A stretch of 64,000 nt of DNA from Verrucomicrobiia bacterium DG1235 (GTDB taxonomy: Bacteria; Verrucomicrobiota; Verrucomicrobiia; Opitutales; Opitutaceae). Under the pieces are notes generated by a model, which worked only from the letters and a program-made list of their open reading frames with translations, did not search any database and was not told the origin of the DNA. Positions 1 through 8,960 of the stretch are shown one piece after another. The position numbers and the translations under genes are program-made. The stretch is from the NCBI GenBank assembly GCA_000155695.1, contig DS990592.1:1002784-1066783 (forward strand). Direction: 5' to 3'. Positions within the stretch are counted from its first letter, which is position 1; each line of letters begins with the position of its first letter.

Positions 1-1441
1 CAATGCGAGGCAAGAAACTTTTAGGCGGAAAAGAATCGGCAACTTTCGTGCGCGCATCCGACAGATTCTCCGCCTCGCCTTCCGCAATCATCTGCGCCAT
101 CACATTTCCAACCGCGCTCGCTTCCGACGCCCCGCACACGACCGGCAGCCCCAAAACGTCAGCGGTAAGTTGGTTCAGCAACGCATTTCGCGTTCCGCCT
201 CCCAAAACAAAAAGTCCGTTTAGCCTCTGCCCGGACACCCTAGAAAGATCCTCAAACACGGTAGCATACCTCAAGGCCAGACTATCGTAAATGCAGCGGG
301 CCAATTGCGTCGGCGTTTCAGGCTCCAACTCTCCGCGGTCACAGCAATACTGGCGTATCTTCGCAGGCATATCGCCTGGCTTAGAAAAGGCAGGATCATC
401 TGGATCAATTAGCGATCGCATCGGAGTCGCGAGCTCCGCGCCTGATACAAGCTCGTCATAGGAGATTTCGCGACCGTCCCGCAACCACTGCCGCCTGCAC
501 TCCTCAAGCAACCAAAATCCGCAGATGTTTTTGATAAAAAGAACCGTGCCTCCATAGCCGATCTCGTTCGAGAAGTCCGCCTCCCTCGCAGCCGCGCTAC
601 AGTTTGGCTCCTCTAGCTCCAGACCCATTATCGACCAAGTCCCCGAACTCAATACCGCGAAATCCGAACGCGTCTGCGGCAAGGCCATGAACGCGCTAGC
701 AGTATCATGCCCTGCCGCCGCCACAACCTCGACCTTCGAACATCCCACCGCAGTGGCCACTTCTGGTGTCACTGGCCCGAGCCTTTGTCCGGGCTCTATC
801 ACCTCGCCAAACAGCTCAGGGCTTAGGCCTAAATACTTCATAACCGGACTAGACCAATCCTTTGTAAGCGGATTGAGCATCTGGCTTGTGCTCGCAATCG
901 AACGCTCCGTGGCAGGCACTCCGCACAGCCAAAAATTCAGTAGGTCCGGCAAAAACAATATTCGCTTCGCCGCCAGAAATGAAGCCCGTCGCTCCTTCAC
1001 TTCAGCCGCCAACTGAAAAAGCGTATTGAAAAACATGGGCTGAACTCCCGTCTCCTCGTAAACCAGCTCCCGGGTCAGAGCGCCAGCTACCAATTCAGGA
1101 ATTCCATCCGTTCGACTGTCGCGGTAACATACGGGATTCGAAAGCAGTTCGCCGGAGGCGTCGAGCAAGCCATAGTCCACCCCCCACGTATCAACCGCCA
1201 CGGATACGACGTCCTCATCGTACGCCTCCACCGCAAGTCGCAACCCTGTCAGGATTTCCGAATACAGATACAATATATCCCAATGCCACCGACCTCGAAG
1301 CTGCAAAGAGGAGGTGCCGAAACGATGCATCTCAACGAGCTCAAGACGCTCTCCGTCCCAAATCCCAGCCATTACCCGGCCACTGCTCGCGCCCAGGTCA
1401 ACCGCCAGAAAAACCTTTCGACTCGAACTCGTAGAATCCAT
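1..1441 (-). CDS. rhaB: Rhamnulokinase (FGGY sugar kinase), C-terminus cut by the window edge
   Basis: Phosphorylates L-rhamnulose to L-rhamnulose-1-phosphate with ATP in the cytoplasm. Reading the minus strand from the ATG at 1441 gives 480 open codons with no stop before base 1. The N-terminus carries the FGGY phosphate-loop motif DLGASSGR (residues 15-22), then AVDTWGVDYG near residue 83 and GGGTRNALLNQL near residue 410, all typical of RhaB. The family is about 480-490 residues long, so only a few C-terminal residues are missing. The start lies 12 bases after the stop of the rhamnose isomerase gene, so the two probably form an operon in the order isomerase, kinase. Family assignment is firm. 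The use of L-rhamnulose rather than another ketose is inferred from the neighbour. Confidence 0.93.
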   Translation of the reverse strand, partial: MDSTSSSRKVFLAVDLGASSGRVMAGIWDGERLELVEMHRFGTSSLQLRGRWHWDILYLYSEILTGLRLAVEAYDEDVVSVAVDTWGVDYGLLDASGELLSNPVCYRDSRTDGIPELVAGALTRELVYEETGVQPMFFNTLFQLAAEVKERRASFLAAKRILFLPDLLNFWLCGVPATERSIASTSQMLNPLTKDWSSPVMKYLGLSPELFGEVIEPGQRLGPVTPEVATAVGCSKVEVVAAAGHDTASAFMALPQTRSDFAVLSSGTWSIMGLELEEPNCSAAAREADFSNEIGYGGTVLFIKNICGFWLLEECRRQWLRDGREISYDELVSGAELATPMRSLIDPDDPAFSKPGDMPAKIRQYCCDRGELEPETPTQLARCIYDSLALRYATVFEDLSRVSGQRLNGLFVLGGGTRNALLNQLTADVLGLPVVCGASEASAVGNVMAQMIAEGEAENLSDARTKVADSFPPKSFLPRI

Positions 1442-1453
1442 ATTCAATGCGTC

Positions 1454-2644
1454 TTACGCGTAGGAGCTATCCTGCGATAAGCCGAGCTCTTGTCTGCGTT
1501 TCGTACGCTCGGCTTCAATCTGATCCGCGTAGCCACTTTCGCGATACGCCAGAAGAGGATTGGCAGCGATGCCTTTTCCAGACCGCCACTCTTCTAGAAT
1601 GGGTCGCACATCTGTATTATAGGCATCCTTTAGAACATTTTCAGCGTCGACGATTTCGCCCTTCTGCTGATGCGTTGAAAGCTTTTCCCTGTCAACCAGA
1701 GCAGCCTTCGCCCAAAGATCCTGTGCTGTCATCACAGTCTGAATCATCGCTTCGATCTTCGGCTTCAGATTGTGAGACTGGTCCACCATGTACGCGATAT
1801 CCGGATACGATCCCGTCTCCGCCGCATAGGCATGGATCTCATTGAAGATTCTAAAAATCTGATACGGATCAATCGAGCCAAGCGTCAAGTCGTCGTCGGC
1901 ATACCGACGGTCGTTGAAATGAAAGCCCCCTAGCATTTTCTCATCCAAAAGCCAGGCCACGATCTGCTCAATATTCTGAGCGTTGTAATGATGCCCCGTG
2001 TCAACCAGCACCTTCGCCTGATCGCCGAGCTTTTTGCACAAGGCATAAGACATGCCCCAATCCGCGATGTCCGTATGGTAAAAGGCAGGCTCGAAGGGCT
2101 TATATTCTACGAGCATAGTCTGCTCCGATGCCAGCTCGTCATAACACGCTTTCAAGCAACGTTCGAAGCGACGCTTACGTGCCCGTATGCTGTCCTGTCC
2201 CGGATAATTCGTACCATCGGCAAACCAATAGGAAATAAGATTGCTCCCAACCGCTTCCCCTAGTTTCGAGCATTCGATTCCATGCGCCACCGCCTGAGCT
2301 CGCGCCTCCGCATCGGGGTTCCCAAAACTACCAAGCTTATACGCCTGGTCCTGAAACAGATTCGGGTTGATAGATCCGATCCGTACCCCGCTCTTCTCTG
2401 CGATCACCGAAACTTCCCGCGGATCCTGTCCCTTCGGAAAATCCCAAAGCACATGCACCGCCACGCTTGGACAGCAGCCCGTCACCTTATTTACCATGCC
2501 CGCGTCGGCAAACTTGTCAGCAGTGTCGATCGCTGATCCAGCTTGGAAAAATTTTCCGAAGCGCGTACCAGTATCCGCGAAGCCCCAGGACGGAAGCTCT
2601 ATCTGCAGTTGATCGAGAGAATGAAGGACTACATCCGTTTGCAT
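1454..2644 (-). CDS. rhaI: L-rhamnose isomerase, Pseudomonas stutzeri RhaI type
   Basis: Interconverts L-rhamnose and L-rhamnulose in the cytoplasm; a metal-dependent TIM barrel. From the ATG at 2644 the protein has 396 residues. An upstream in-frame GTG at 2707 would add 21 residues of low-complexity sequence that I consider non-coding. Diagnostic segments are LPSWGFADTGTRFGKF near the N-terminus, then YKPFEPAFYH, LVDTGHHYNAQNIE and GGFHFNDRRYADDDL, which carry the Glu, Asp and His metal ligands of the P. stutzeri enzyme, and VDQSHNLKPKIE. This is the RhaI type, not the E. coli RhaA type. It precedes rhaB and is transcribed divergently from an AraC regulator. Some relatives act on other aldoses, but the rhamnogalacturonan genes nearby favour L-rhamnose. 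Confidence 0.93.
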   Translation of the reverse strand: MQTDVVLHSLDQLQIELPSWGFADTGTRFGKFFQAGSAIDTADKFADAGMVNKVTGCCPSVAVHVLWDFPKGQDPREVSVIAEKSGVRIGSINPNLFQDQAYKLGSFGNPDAEARAQAVAHGIECSKLGEAVGSNLISYWFADGTNYPGQDSIRARKRRFERCLKACYDELASEQTMLVEYKPFEPAFYHTDIADWGMSYALCKKLGDQAKVLVDTGHHYNAQNIEQIVAWLLDEKMLGGFHFNDRRYADDDLTLGSIDPYQIFRIFNEIHAYAAETGSYPDIAYMVDQSHNLKPKIEAMIQTVMTAQDLWAKAALVDREKLSTHQQKGEIVDAENVLKDAYNTDVRPILEEWRSGKGIAANPLLAYRESGYADQIEAERTKRRQELGLSQDSSYA

Positions 2645-2724
2645 AGCGAAAAAAGGAAGGGGGGGACAAAAGGGGTTAATACTATTGAGTGAGCGAGATG
2701 ACTTCACCTGCGTCGAAACGTTAG

Positions 2725-2737
2725 AAGGTTAAACCTT
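2725..2737. promoter_or_regulatory. Perfect 13-bp palindrome in the rhaI/AraC divergent promoter
   Basis: AAGGTT-A-AACCTT is an exact inverted repeat in the 146-bp gap between the rhaI start (2644) and the AraC start (2791). Its position makes it a candidate operator for one or both promoters. No protein can be assigned from sequence, and AraC proteins more often bind direct repeats. Confidence 0.4.
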
Positions 2738-2790
2738 AGCATCTCTACTTTCTTTTTTCCATAGACAGACTGACTTTAAACATACAATTT

Positions 2791-3681
2791 TTGACACAGG
2801 TGAAAACTGACTTTGCGATCTACCTACCACAGGCTGAAGAGCCAAACCCATGGGGTTTGGACATCCTCGGAGCGGGCTCGGCGCTGATCTCGAAGGGCGA
2901 CACCTATCCTCCAAGCATTCATCCCTCTGACCACTATTTCGACTGGATGCGCGGACGCGTCCTTGACGAGTTCCAACTACTCCTCATCACAAAAGGGAGC
3001 GGGACTATAGAAACCGAAGCCACCGACTCGTTTACGATTACAGCTCCCATTGTGTTCCTGCTCTATCCCGGCGTCTGGCACCGCTATCGACCGTCCCAAG
3101 ATACCGGCTGGCACGAGCACTGGATCGCGTTTCGCGGGACTTTCGCGGACGAACTGCTGCGATCCGGCCTAATTTCGCCAGAAAAACCATTTCACAAAAC
3201 AGGCCACAGCGAAACCTTGCTCGCTCAAGTACAGCTTATTCAAGACGAGGTACGAGCTGAAGCTCACGGCTATCGCTCAATCGCGGCAGCCGCTCTCATG
3301 CAAATATTGGCACTAGCAATTACTCTTCCACAACGCCGGGAAGAGGAAAATCAACCCATGCGCAAAGTCATTCGCCGAGCCTGCTTTCTCATGCGCGAAC
3401 GATCCGATAGGCCCCTCATGCCAGAGGAGTTAGCCGCTGAGTTGAATATTGGATACACCTACTTTCGCCGCATGTTCAGGAAATTCACCGGCATCAGCCC
3501 CAACCGCTATCACGCCCAATTGCGACTGCGGCGGGTCAAGCGACTCCTACGCGACACGTCGAATTCCATCGTCGAAATTGCCGACGTCCTCGGATTCAAC
3601 TCCCCCTACCATCTTTCAAACTGGTTCAAAAAGGAAACCGGCCGCTCCCCCCAACACTGGCGCAAGGACCCGCAATACTAG
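2791..3681 (+). CDS. AraC-family transcriptional regulator, probably rhamnose-responsive
   Basis: A DNA-binding regulator of 296 residues with a cupin-like effector domain (about residues 30-140) and a C-terminal double helix-turn-helix (about 195-294). The second HTH contains IVEIADVLGFNSPYHLSNWF, the classic AraC signature. The start is a TTG at 2791; a GTG at 2800 is an alternative, and no ATG is available nearby. The gene is transcribed away from rhaI-rhaB across a gap that contains a perfect palindrome. This arrangement suggests it senses rhamnose or a rhamnose-containing oligosaccharide and activates the divergent operon. The effector is inferred from context and is not visible in the sequence. 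Confidence 0.88.
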   Translation: MTQVKTDFAIYLPQAEEPNPWGLDILGAGSALISKGDTYPPSIHPSDHYFDWMRGRVLDEFQLLLITKGSGTIETEATDSFTITAPIVFLLYPGVWHRYRPSQDTGWHEHWIAFRGTFADELLRSGLISPEKPFHKTGHSETLLAQVQLIQDEVRAEAHGYRSIAAAALMQILALAITLPQRREEENQPMRKVIRRACFLMRERSDRPLMPEELAAELNIGYTYFRRMFRKFTGISPNRYHAQLRLRRVKRLLRDTSNSIVEIADVLGFNSPYHLSNWFKKETGRSPQHWRKDPQY

Positions 3682-3689
3682 CTAAAATC

Positions 3690-4706
3690 CTACTGCGGAC
3701 AAGTCGTCGGCCCGTCGATCCAAACCGCAGGAATCGTTGTGGTCGACGCCGTCTCCGGAACCCCGTAATCATTACGATGCAGCTGGCCGACCAGCAACTC
3801 TGTCGCTCTCTTCCCGATCAGTCGCGGCCTTAAGTCCAATCCGCTTACCGGAGCCTCGCTCATCATCGTATTCAAGCAACAGAAGCCGTGCGTCTCAGGG
3901 ATTTTCGCCCCTAGCGTCTCCATCCATTCCATCACTTCCATTCGATGACAAAGCACAACGTCTGGCTTCTGTTTCTTGAACCATTTGGAAAAAGCCGCCT
4001 CCGAAAGGTCAGCAGCAACCAGTGGCTCCAAGGAATCGTGCCCAAGCGTATTCAAGCTATGCATACGAAATGCAGCCTCCCAACGATAGAGAAGCCGTCG
4101 ATCATGGGCTTCATGAAGCACCAGACCGGGACGCTTGTAGCCGAGCTCGCGTAGCTTTAGCAAGGCCACCACCATAGAGCGAAAGTGATCCGAGCAAACA
4201 GTGTCGAGCGCCGGAAGTTCGATAATGTAGTCCGTGTACACGCCCGCAAAATTCTCCCAACGCAGATTACTGATATCAGGATCGGTCGCCGCCGGCAACA
4301 GCACCACTCCCCTTATCCCTCGGCTCTTCAAAATCGTATCGAGACGCGAAACGCTCAAATGCTCAGAGCCCATCACGAACACCTCCGTCTTAAATCCCAG
4401 CTCCAAGGCCTTCTCCCGGCAACCCTCCGCTACTTCGCGATGATAACGTTTCGCCGTGCTCATACGCTGCTCAGAACTTTCCAAATCAACCACCGCCAGC
4501 ACTCCCTGAAAAACACCGACCGACGAGCGCCGCATCTCCGACATCAACGCTCCCGCCAAAGGATTGTAGCGATAACCAGCTTTTTTCGCGGCCTTGAGCA
4601 CGCGATCTCGCGTCTCCTTCTTCACGCGCGGCTTATTGCGCAGGGCGTCGGAAACAGTCGTGTGTGAAAGGCCTAACACTCTGGCTAACTCTCTTACGGA
4701 ACTCAT
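3690..4706 (-). CDS. LacI/GalR-family transcriptional repressor
   Basis: 338 residues. The N-terminal HTH reads VRELARVLGLSHTTVSDALR with the hinge segment GYRYNPLAGALMSEMRR, followed by a periplasmic-binding-protein-like sensor domain to about residue 335. LacI proteins usually respond to a sugar or sugar phosphate. The gene runs towards the AraC gene (the two stops lie 8 bases apart) and divergently from the Gfo/Idh gene at 4887. Its upstream region contains an inverted repeat CGCGAC-TAAG-GTCGCG and a motif shared with two other promoters of the locus, so autoregulation and control of the polysaccharide genes are plausible. The ligand is unknown. Confidence 0.9.
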   Translation of the reverse strand: MSSVRELARVLGLSHTTVSDALRNKPRVKKETRDRVLKAAKKAGYRYNPLAGALMSEMRRSSVGVFQGVLAVVDLESSEQRMSTAKRYHREVAEGCREKALELGFKTEVFVMGSEHLSVSRLDTILKSRGIRGVVLLPAATDPDISNLRWENFAGVYTDYIIELPALDTVCSDHFRSMVVALLKLRELGYKRPGLVLHEAHDRRLLYRWEAAFRMHSLNTLGHDSLEPLVAADLSEAAFSKWFKKQKPDVVLCHRMEVMEWMETLGAKIPETHGFCCLNTMMSEAPVSGLDLRPRLIGKRATELLVGQLHRNDYGVPETASTTTIPAVWIDGPTTCPQ

Positions 4707-4743
4707 CGGGGCAGTATTGGTTTGGGGTGGATAAAGGGCTTGC

Positions 4744-4759
4744 CGCGACTAAGGTCGCG
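4744..4759. promoter_or_regulatory. 16-bp inverted repeat upstream of the LacI gene
   Basis: CGCGAC-TAAG-GTCGCG, with perfect 6-bp arms, sits 38-53 bases before the LacI start codon in the divergent gap to the Gfo/Idh gene. Size and symmetry fit a LacI-family operator, and position suggests autoregulation. No second copy was recognised elsewhere in the window. Confidence 0.4.
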
Positions 4760-4764
4760 AAGCT

Positions 4765-4777
4765 TCTTACCGTCAGA
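4765..4777 (+). promoter_or_regulatory. Shared promoter motif TCTTACYGTCAGA, copy 1
   Basis: TCTTACCGTCAGA lies in the LacI-Gfo/Idh divergent gap. The same word with T for the seventh base occurs at 22168 (before the PL11 lyase) and 29445 (before the TonB receptor). The common core has the form TCT, seven bases, AGA, which is a weak inverted repeat. I infer a regulon operator. Confidence 0.4.
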
Positions 4778-4886
4778 AAACTCACGATTCGCTTGAACGA
4801 TCAAGTAATATTTACCTACCCGCCAACAAATAGCCTTCGGCGAACCGTTGCATCGCCCCTATCGAATCCCCATATTTACCCAATTG

Positions 4887-6074
4887 ATGATATCCAGTAA
4901 TGGCACCCCGCCACAGGTAGCTCTGATAGGAGTATCCGGCTACGCCACGGTCTACGTTGACTGGCTGCTCGATGCTCATAAATCCAAGCGAATCCGGATC
5001 GTCGCCCTCAGCGTCCTTCCCGATGAACTGGACCTGCCCGCCGTCACGAAGATTCGAAATCGCGGCGCGAAAATAGTGACTTCCTACCAGAAGCTCTTCG
5101 CTTCGGACGCTCCGCGCATCGACCTCTGCTACATTCCAACCGGTATTCAATGGCACGCCCGCATGGCCATCGCCGCTCTCAGGGCGAATTGTAACGTGCT
5201 CGTGGAAAAACCTCTCGCCGGATCAGTCGAGGACGTCGAACGCGTCCAACAAGTCGAACGCGAAACGGGCAAATGGGTAGCCGTCGGCTTCCAGGACATG
5301 TACACCTCAGAAATCGCCGAACTGAAGAACAATCTGATCAAAGGCGAAATTGGGAAAGTCGAGGCGATCGCCATGCTCGGAGCTTGGCCCCGCCCCGAAA
5401 GCTACTACTTGCGAAACCACTGGGCCGGCAAATTGCAGGCGGACGGAGCCCAAGTTCTCGATTCTCCCCTCAACAACGCCTTCGCCCACTTCATCAACCT
5501 CTCGCTCTACCTCGCCAGCTCGCAAATCGAAACCTCCTCGAAGGTCGAAGTCACTAGCGCCGACCTCTATCGAGCCCATAACATCGAAAGCTTCGATACC
5601 GCAGTCGTAAGCGCTCGCTCTTCCGACGACGTACTCTTCTGGTTTGGCGTCAGTCATGCCTGCCAAACCTCCATCGAGCCGACCATTCGCATTATCGGCA
5701 GCAAAGGACATATCGATTGGACGCACGAAGACAAATGCATTACCGTATTCGATGATAAAATACAAAGTACCCGAGCCGTGCCCAACTACGCCGTCACTCG
5801 AGGTAAAATGTTCGAAAACGTCATAGACCGACTCTCTGACCCCGAGGCTCGAATATGCGAATCAAGCGTCGCCATCTGCCACACCCAGCTCATCGAACAG
5901 ATTCATGAGAAAGGAGTCGTCAAAACCGTAGACGCGAGTGAAATTGAGAGAGTCACACTCGGCGACGGATCGGCAACCGTCCCAGCGATCAAACGCATTG
6001 AAGAGCGCCTTACGGCTGCCTTCCAAACGCTCGAACCTTTGAGCGACATCGAATGTGAAACTGCAAATGTATAG
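4887..6074 (+). CDS. Gfo/Idh/MocA-family NAD(P)-dependent oxidoreductase
   Basis: 395 residues from the ATG at 4887; an in-frame ATG at 4848 would add 13 residues before the Rossmann strand. The N-terminal nucleotide-binding segment is QVALIGVSGYATVYVDWL, and the family motif EKP (VLVEKPLAGS) appears near residue 107. The C-terminal half is the alpha/beta substrate domain, with HACQTSIEPTIRIIGSKGHI. Enzymes of this family oxidise or reduce sugars or inositols, and the substrate cannot be read from the sequence. The gene is divergent from the LacI regulator and lies before the exo-lyase gene, so a pectin-derived sugar is a reasonable guess. It has no signal peptide, so it is cytoplasmic. Confidence 0.85.
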   Translation: MISSNGTPPQVALIGVSGYATVYVDWLLDAHKSKRIRIVALSVLPDELDLPAVTKIRNRGAKIVTSYQKLFASDAPRIDLCYIPTGIQWHARMAIAALRANCNVLVEKPLAGSVEDVERVQQVERETGKWVAVGFQDMYTSEIAELKNNLIKGEIGKVEAIAMLGAWPRPESYYLRNHWAGKLQADGAQVLDSPLNNAFAHFINLSLYLASSQIETSSKVEVTSADLYRAHNIESFDTAVVSARSSDDVLFWFGVSHACQTSIEPTIRIIGSKGHIDWTHEDKCITVFDDKIQSTRAVPNYAVTRGKMFENVIDRLSDPEARICESSVAICHTQLIEQIHEKGVVKTVDASEIERVTLGDGSATVPAIKRIEERLTAAFQTLEPLSDIECETANV

Positions 6075-6186
6075 AGAATCGTGATACGAGAAGCGCTGTC
6101 ATGAATCCCACCTCGATTGCGAAAGACGGAATCGCGTGAGCGAGCCCTGCCAAGCCATCGCCGCCACAGTCCTGCCCCGAATCCCT

Positions 6187-6202
6187 TGAAAGAAATCTTT
6201 CA
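6187..6202. promoter_or_regulatory. Inverted repeat TGAAAG-AAAT-CTTTCA before the exo-lyase gene
   Basis: Perfect 6-bp arms lie 34-49 bases upstream of the ATG at 6236, in a 161-bp gap. The TGAAA...TTTCA pattern resembles LacI/GalR-family half-sites (known of the family). Binding here is inference only. Confidence 0.35.
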
Positions 6203-6235
6203 TTCTGCCTAACTAACCCCCGCCCCCCATTTCAC

Positions 6236-8935
6236 ATGAATAGACGCGATTTCCTAGTAAAGAGCGCGTTCGCAGCCGCATTGCCGATCGCTGTAAACGC
6301 GACGCTGCCAAACCTCCACTCCCGACCCGCCGCCAAAAAAACGTCCGCCGGCGAACGATCCATCAGCTGGCTGGACGGCGAACCGCCCTCCGCCCTCGAA
6401 GGCTCAACATGGGGACTTCCTTGGCCCAAAGGCAAACTTCAGCCGGGCGAAAGCCTGTCGCTCAAAAACGAATCCAGCACAACAATTCCTCTTCAAACCT
6501 GGACCACCGCCTACTGGCCCGACGGTTCCGTCAAATGGACCGGACATGCCATTCCCGCCACCGGCGCTAGCAGCCAAACGCTCTTTATCGAAAAAGGAGA
6601 ATCCGCTACCCCCGACACACCCGTCGTCCTCACAGACCGAGGAGCCTACCTCACAGTCGACACCGGAGTCATGCGCTGCGTCATCCCGAGATCCGGCGAC
6701 GCCATTTTCACCTCGATCGAACGAAACGGACGCGCCATCGCTGAAAACGCCCGACTCATCGGCTATCGCCAAAGCAAAGCAGAGCTCGAACCGGGCGAGC
6801 CCCACGACACCGAAGCCTTCCAAAGCCAAACAAGCGCGGTCGAAATCGAACAGTCCGGCCCCGTCCGCGCCGTTGTCAAGATTTCCGGAACCCATCGCAC
6901 CCCCGCCGGACGCGAATGGCTCCCCTACTCGCTTCGCCTCTACTTCTACGCAGGCAGCGAATCAGCCCGCATCTCACACACTTTCGTCTACGATACCGAT
7001 GGCGAGTCCGACTTCATTAAAGGTCTCGGCCTCCGTTTCGACGTCCCCATGGTCGACGAGCAGCACAATCGCCACATCCGATTTGTCGGCGAAGGAGCCG
7101 GCCTATTCGGCGAAGCTGTACGCGGCGTAACAGGTCTGCGTCGAGACCCGGGCGAAGCAGTTCGCAAAGCCCAAGTCGCCGGACTCCCAACTCCTCCCCT
7201 CTCCGAATGGCAAGAGCGCGCTCGCACGCGCGTCCAATACATACCGACATGGGGCGACTACTCCCTTTCTCAAGAATCGGCCAACGGCTTTGCGCTTCGC
7301 AAACGCACGAAATCTGGCCACGGCTGGATCGATGTCGACCAGGGAAAACGAGCCTCGGGTGTCGCCTATGTCGGCGGAGTCTCCGGCGGAGTGCTCTTTG
7401 GCATGCGAAACTTCTGGCAACTCCATCCAGCTAAACTCGATATCCGAAACGCGGATACAAACCTTGCCGAAGCCACCATCTGGATTTGGTCGCCGGACTC
7501 CCCCGCCATGGACACCCGCTTCTATCACGACGGCATGGGCATGGACACTTACGAGGAACAGTACGACGGCGGACTCGAAATCACTTACGAGGACTACGAA
7601 CCGGGATTCGGCTCCGCCTACGGAATCGCTCGCACCACGGACTTTACGCTGTGCGCCGTCGCCTCAACTCCATCGCGAGAACACACCATCGCGCTCGCAG
7701 AAAACATCCGCACTCCCGCGCTCCTTACGGCAACCCCAGAAGACTACCTCGCATCAGGGGTTTTCGGCAGCCTTTGGAGCCTGCCCGATCGCTCAACCCC
7801 TGAAAAAAAGGAAATCGAAGACCGTCTCGACTGGTCCGTTCAATACTACAAAAATCAAGTCGAACAGCAGCATTGGTATGGGTTCTGGAACTACGGCGAC
7901 GTTATGCACACCTACGATCGCGATCGCCACACCTGGCGCTACGACATCGGCGGCTTCGCGTGGGACAACTCCGAACTTTCGCCCGACCTCTGGCTTTGGT
8001 ACTCCTTCCTCAGAACAGGCCGTCGAGACGAATTCCGACTCGCAGAAGCGATGACCCGCCACAATCGGGACGTTGACATCTATCATCTCGGAAAATTCGC
8101 AGGTCTCGGTACCAGACACAACGTCCAGCACTGGGGCTGCAGCGCCAAACAGCTTCGCATTAGCACCTCCGCGTATCGCCGCTTCCACTACTTTCTCACT
8201 GCAGACGAACGTACCGGAGACGTTCTCGACGAAGTTACCGAGGCGGATCGCCAACTCGCCAACCTCGTGCCAACCCGTAAGCTCAAAGGTCGCACCGCCA
8301 CACCAAGCGCTACCCGCATGGGCATCGGCACCGACTTCGGCTCCGCCGCCGCCAACTGGCTCACCGCATGGGAACGCACAGGCGATCCGAAATACGGCCA
8401 ATGGCTAAAAGACGCCATGAAGCAAATAGGATCCCACGAACTCGGATTCTTTGCAGGAGATTTTGGATACGATCCAGAAACGAAAAAACTTCTTCCACCA
8501 GAACATTCCCAAGCGGGAGTCTCTCATCTCAGCGCCGTATTCGGACTCGTAGAGGTCTGCGCGGAGCTCATCCAGCTAACCGACGATAGCGCCTTCCGCG
8601 ACGCTTGGCTGCAATACTGCACCCTCTACAACGCGACTAGCGAAGAGCAGGAAGCCGTCTTCGGACACGCCCTAAGAGGCACAAGCCTTCGCCAAGCTCA
8701 CTCCCGCCTCACCGCCTACGCAGCTCGATTCTCCGGCGACAAAAAACTGGCCGAGCGTGCCTGGACTGAATTCGAGGACGAATGGGGTGGCAAGAAAACC
8801 ATCGGCACCACTCGTATCGAAGGTCCAAATACACTTAATCCTATCGACGAAGCGGCATGGGTCTCCACCAACGACAGTTCGCAATGGGGACTCGCCGCCA
8901 TCCAAAATCTCGCCTTAATCCCAGACGCTCGCTAA
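6236..8935 (+). CDS. PL26/YetA-like exo-rhamnogalacturonan lyase, Tat-exported
   Basis: 899 residues. The N-terminus NRRDFLVKSAFAAALP has the twin arginine (residues 3-4) and hydrophobic stretch of a Tat signal, so the protein should act in the periplasm or on the outer membrane. The body resembles the PcRGLX/YetA-like family: an N-terminal barrel segment beginning RSISWLDGEPPSALEGSTWG and TYWPDGSVKWTGHA-like residues (about 42-115), a central beta domain, and a C-terminal alpha/alpha toroid with many Trp and Tyr (from about residue 520). The founding member, a Penicillium enzyme of family PL26, removes unsaturated galacturonosyl-rhamnose from RG-I by beta-elimination. The gene is followed after 25 bases by the kelch-symporter gene. 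The family match is from memory of sequence features; the catalytic residues were not mapped. Confidence 0.75.
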   Translation: MNRRDFLVKSAFAAALPIAVNATLPNLHSRPAAKKTSAGERSISWLDGEPPSALEGSTWGLPWPKGKLQPGESLSLKNESSTTIPLQTWTTAYWPDGSVKWTGHAIPATGASSQTLFIEKGESATPDTPVVLTDRGAYLTVDTGVMRCVIPRSGDAIFTSIERNGRAIAENARLIGYRQSKAELEPGEPHDTEAFQSQTSAVEIEQSGPVRAVVKISGTHRTPAGREWLPYSLRLYFYAGSESARISHTFVYDTDGESDFIKGLGLRFDVPMVDEQHNRHIRFVGEGAGLFGEAVRGVTGLRRDPGEAVRKAQVAGLPTPPLSEWQERARTRVQYIPTWGDYSLSQESANGFALRKRTKSGHGWIDVDQGKRASGVAYVGGVSGGVLFGMRNFWQLHPAKLDIRNADTNLAEATIWIWSPDSPAMDTRFYHDGMGMDTYEEQYDGGLEITYEDYEPGFGSAYGIARTTDFTLCAVASTPSREHTIALAENIRTPALLTATPEDYLASGVFGSLWSLPDRSTPEKKEIEDRLDWSVQYYKNQVEQQHWYGFWNYGDVMHTYDRDRHTWRYDIGGFAWDNSELSPDLWLWYSFLRTGRRDEFRLAEAMTRHNRDVDIYHLGKFAGLGTRHNVQHWGCSAKQLRISTSAYRRFHYFLTADERTGDVLDEVTEADRQLANLVPTRKLKGRTATPSATRMGIGTDFGSAAANWLTAWERTGDPKYGQWLKDAMKQIGSHELGFFAGDFGYDPETKKLLPPEHSQAGVSHLSAVFGLVEVCAELIQLTDDSAFRDAWLQYCTLYNATSEEQEAVFGHALRGTSLRQAHSRLTAYAARFSGDKKLAERAWTEFEDEWGGKKTIGTTRIEGPNTLNPIDEAAWVSTNDSSQWGLAAIQNLALIPDAR
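8462..8470 (+). repeat. Dispersed word TTTGGATAC, ten copies in the window
   Basis: Copies on the plus strand: 8462-8470, 37260-37268, 40663-40671, 41340-41348. Copies on the minus strand (read as GTATCCAAA): 24264-24272, 43654-43662, 44221-44229, 45597-45605, 52316-52324, 54358-54366. Six of them extend to ATTTTGGATAC (8462, 37260, 40663, 43654, 52316, 54358). With equal base use one expects about 0.5 copies of a given 9-mer on both strands of 64 kb. In coding copies the word is read in different frames (Leu-Asp-Thr, Phe-Gly-Tyr, and Val-Ser-Lys in reverse), so one conserved peptide does not explain it. Function unknown. Confidence 0.6.
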
Positions 8936-8960
8936 GAGCGCCTTCTTCAAAAAACCCTAA

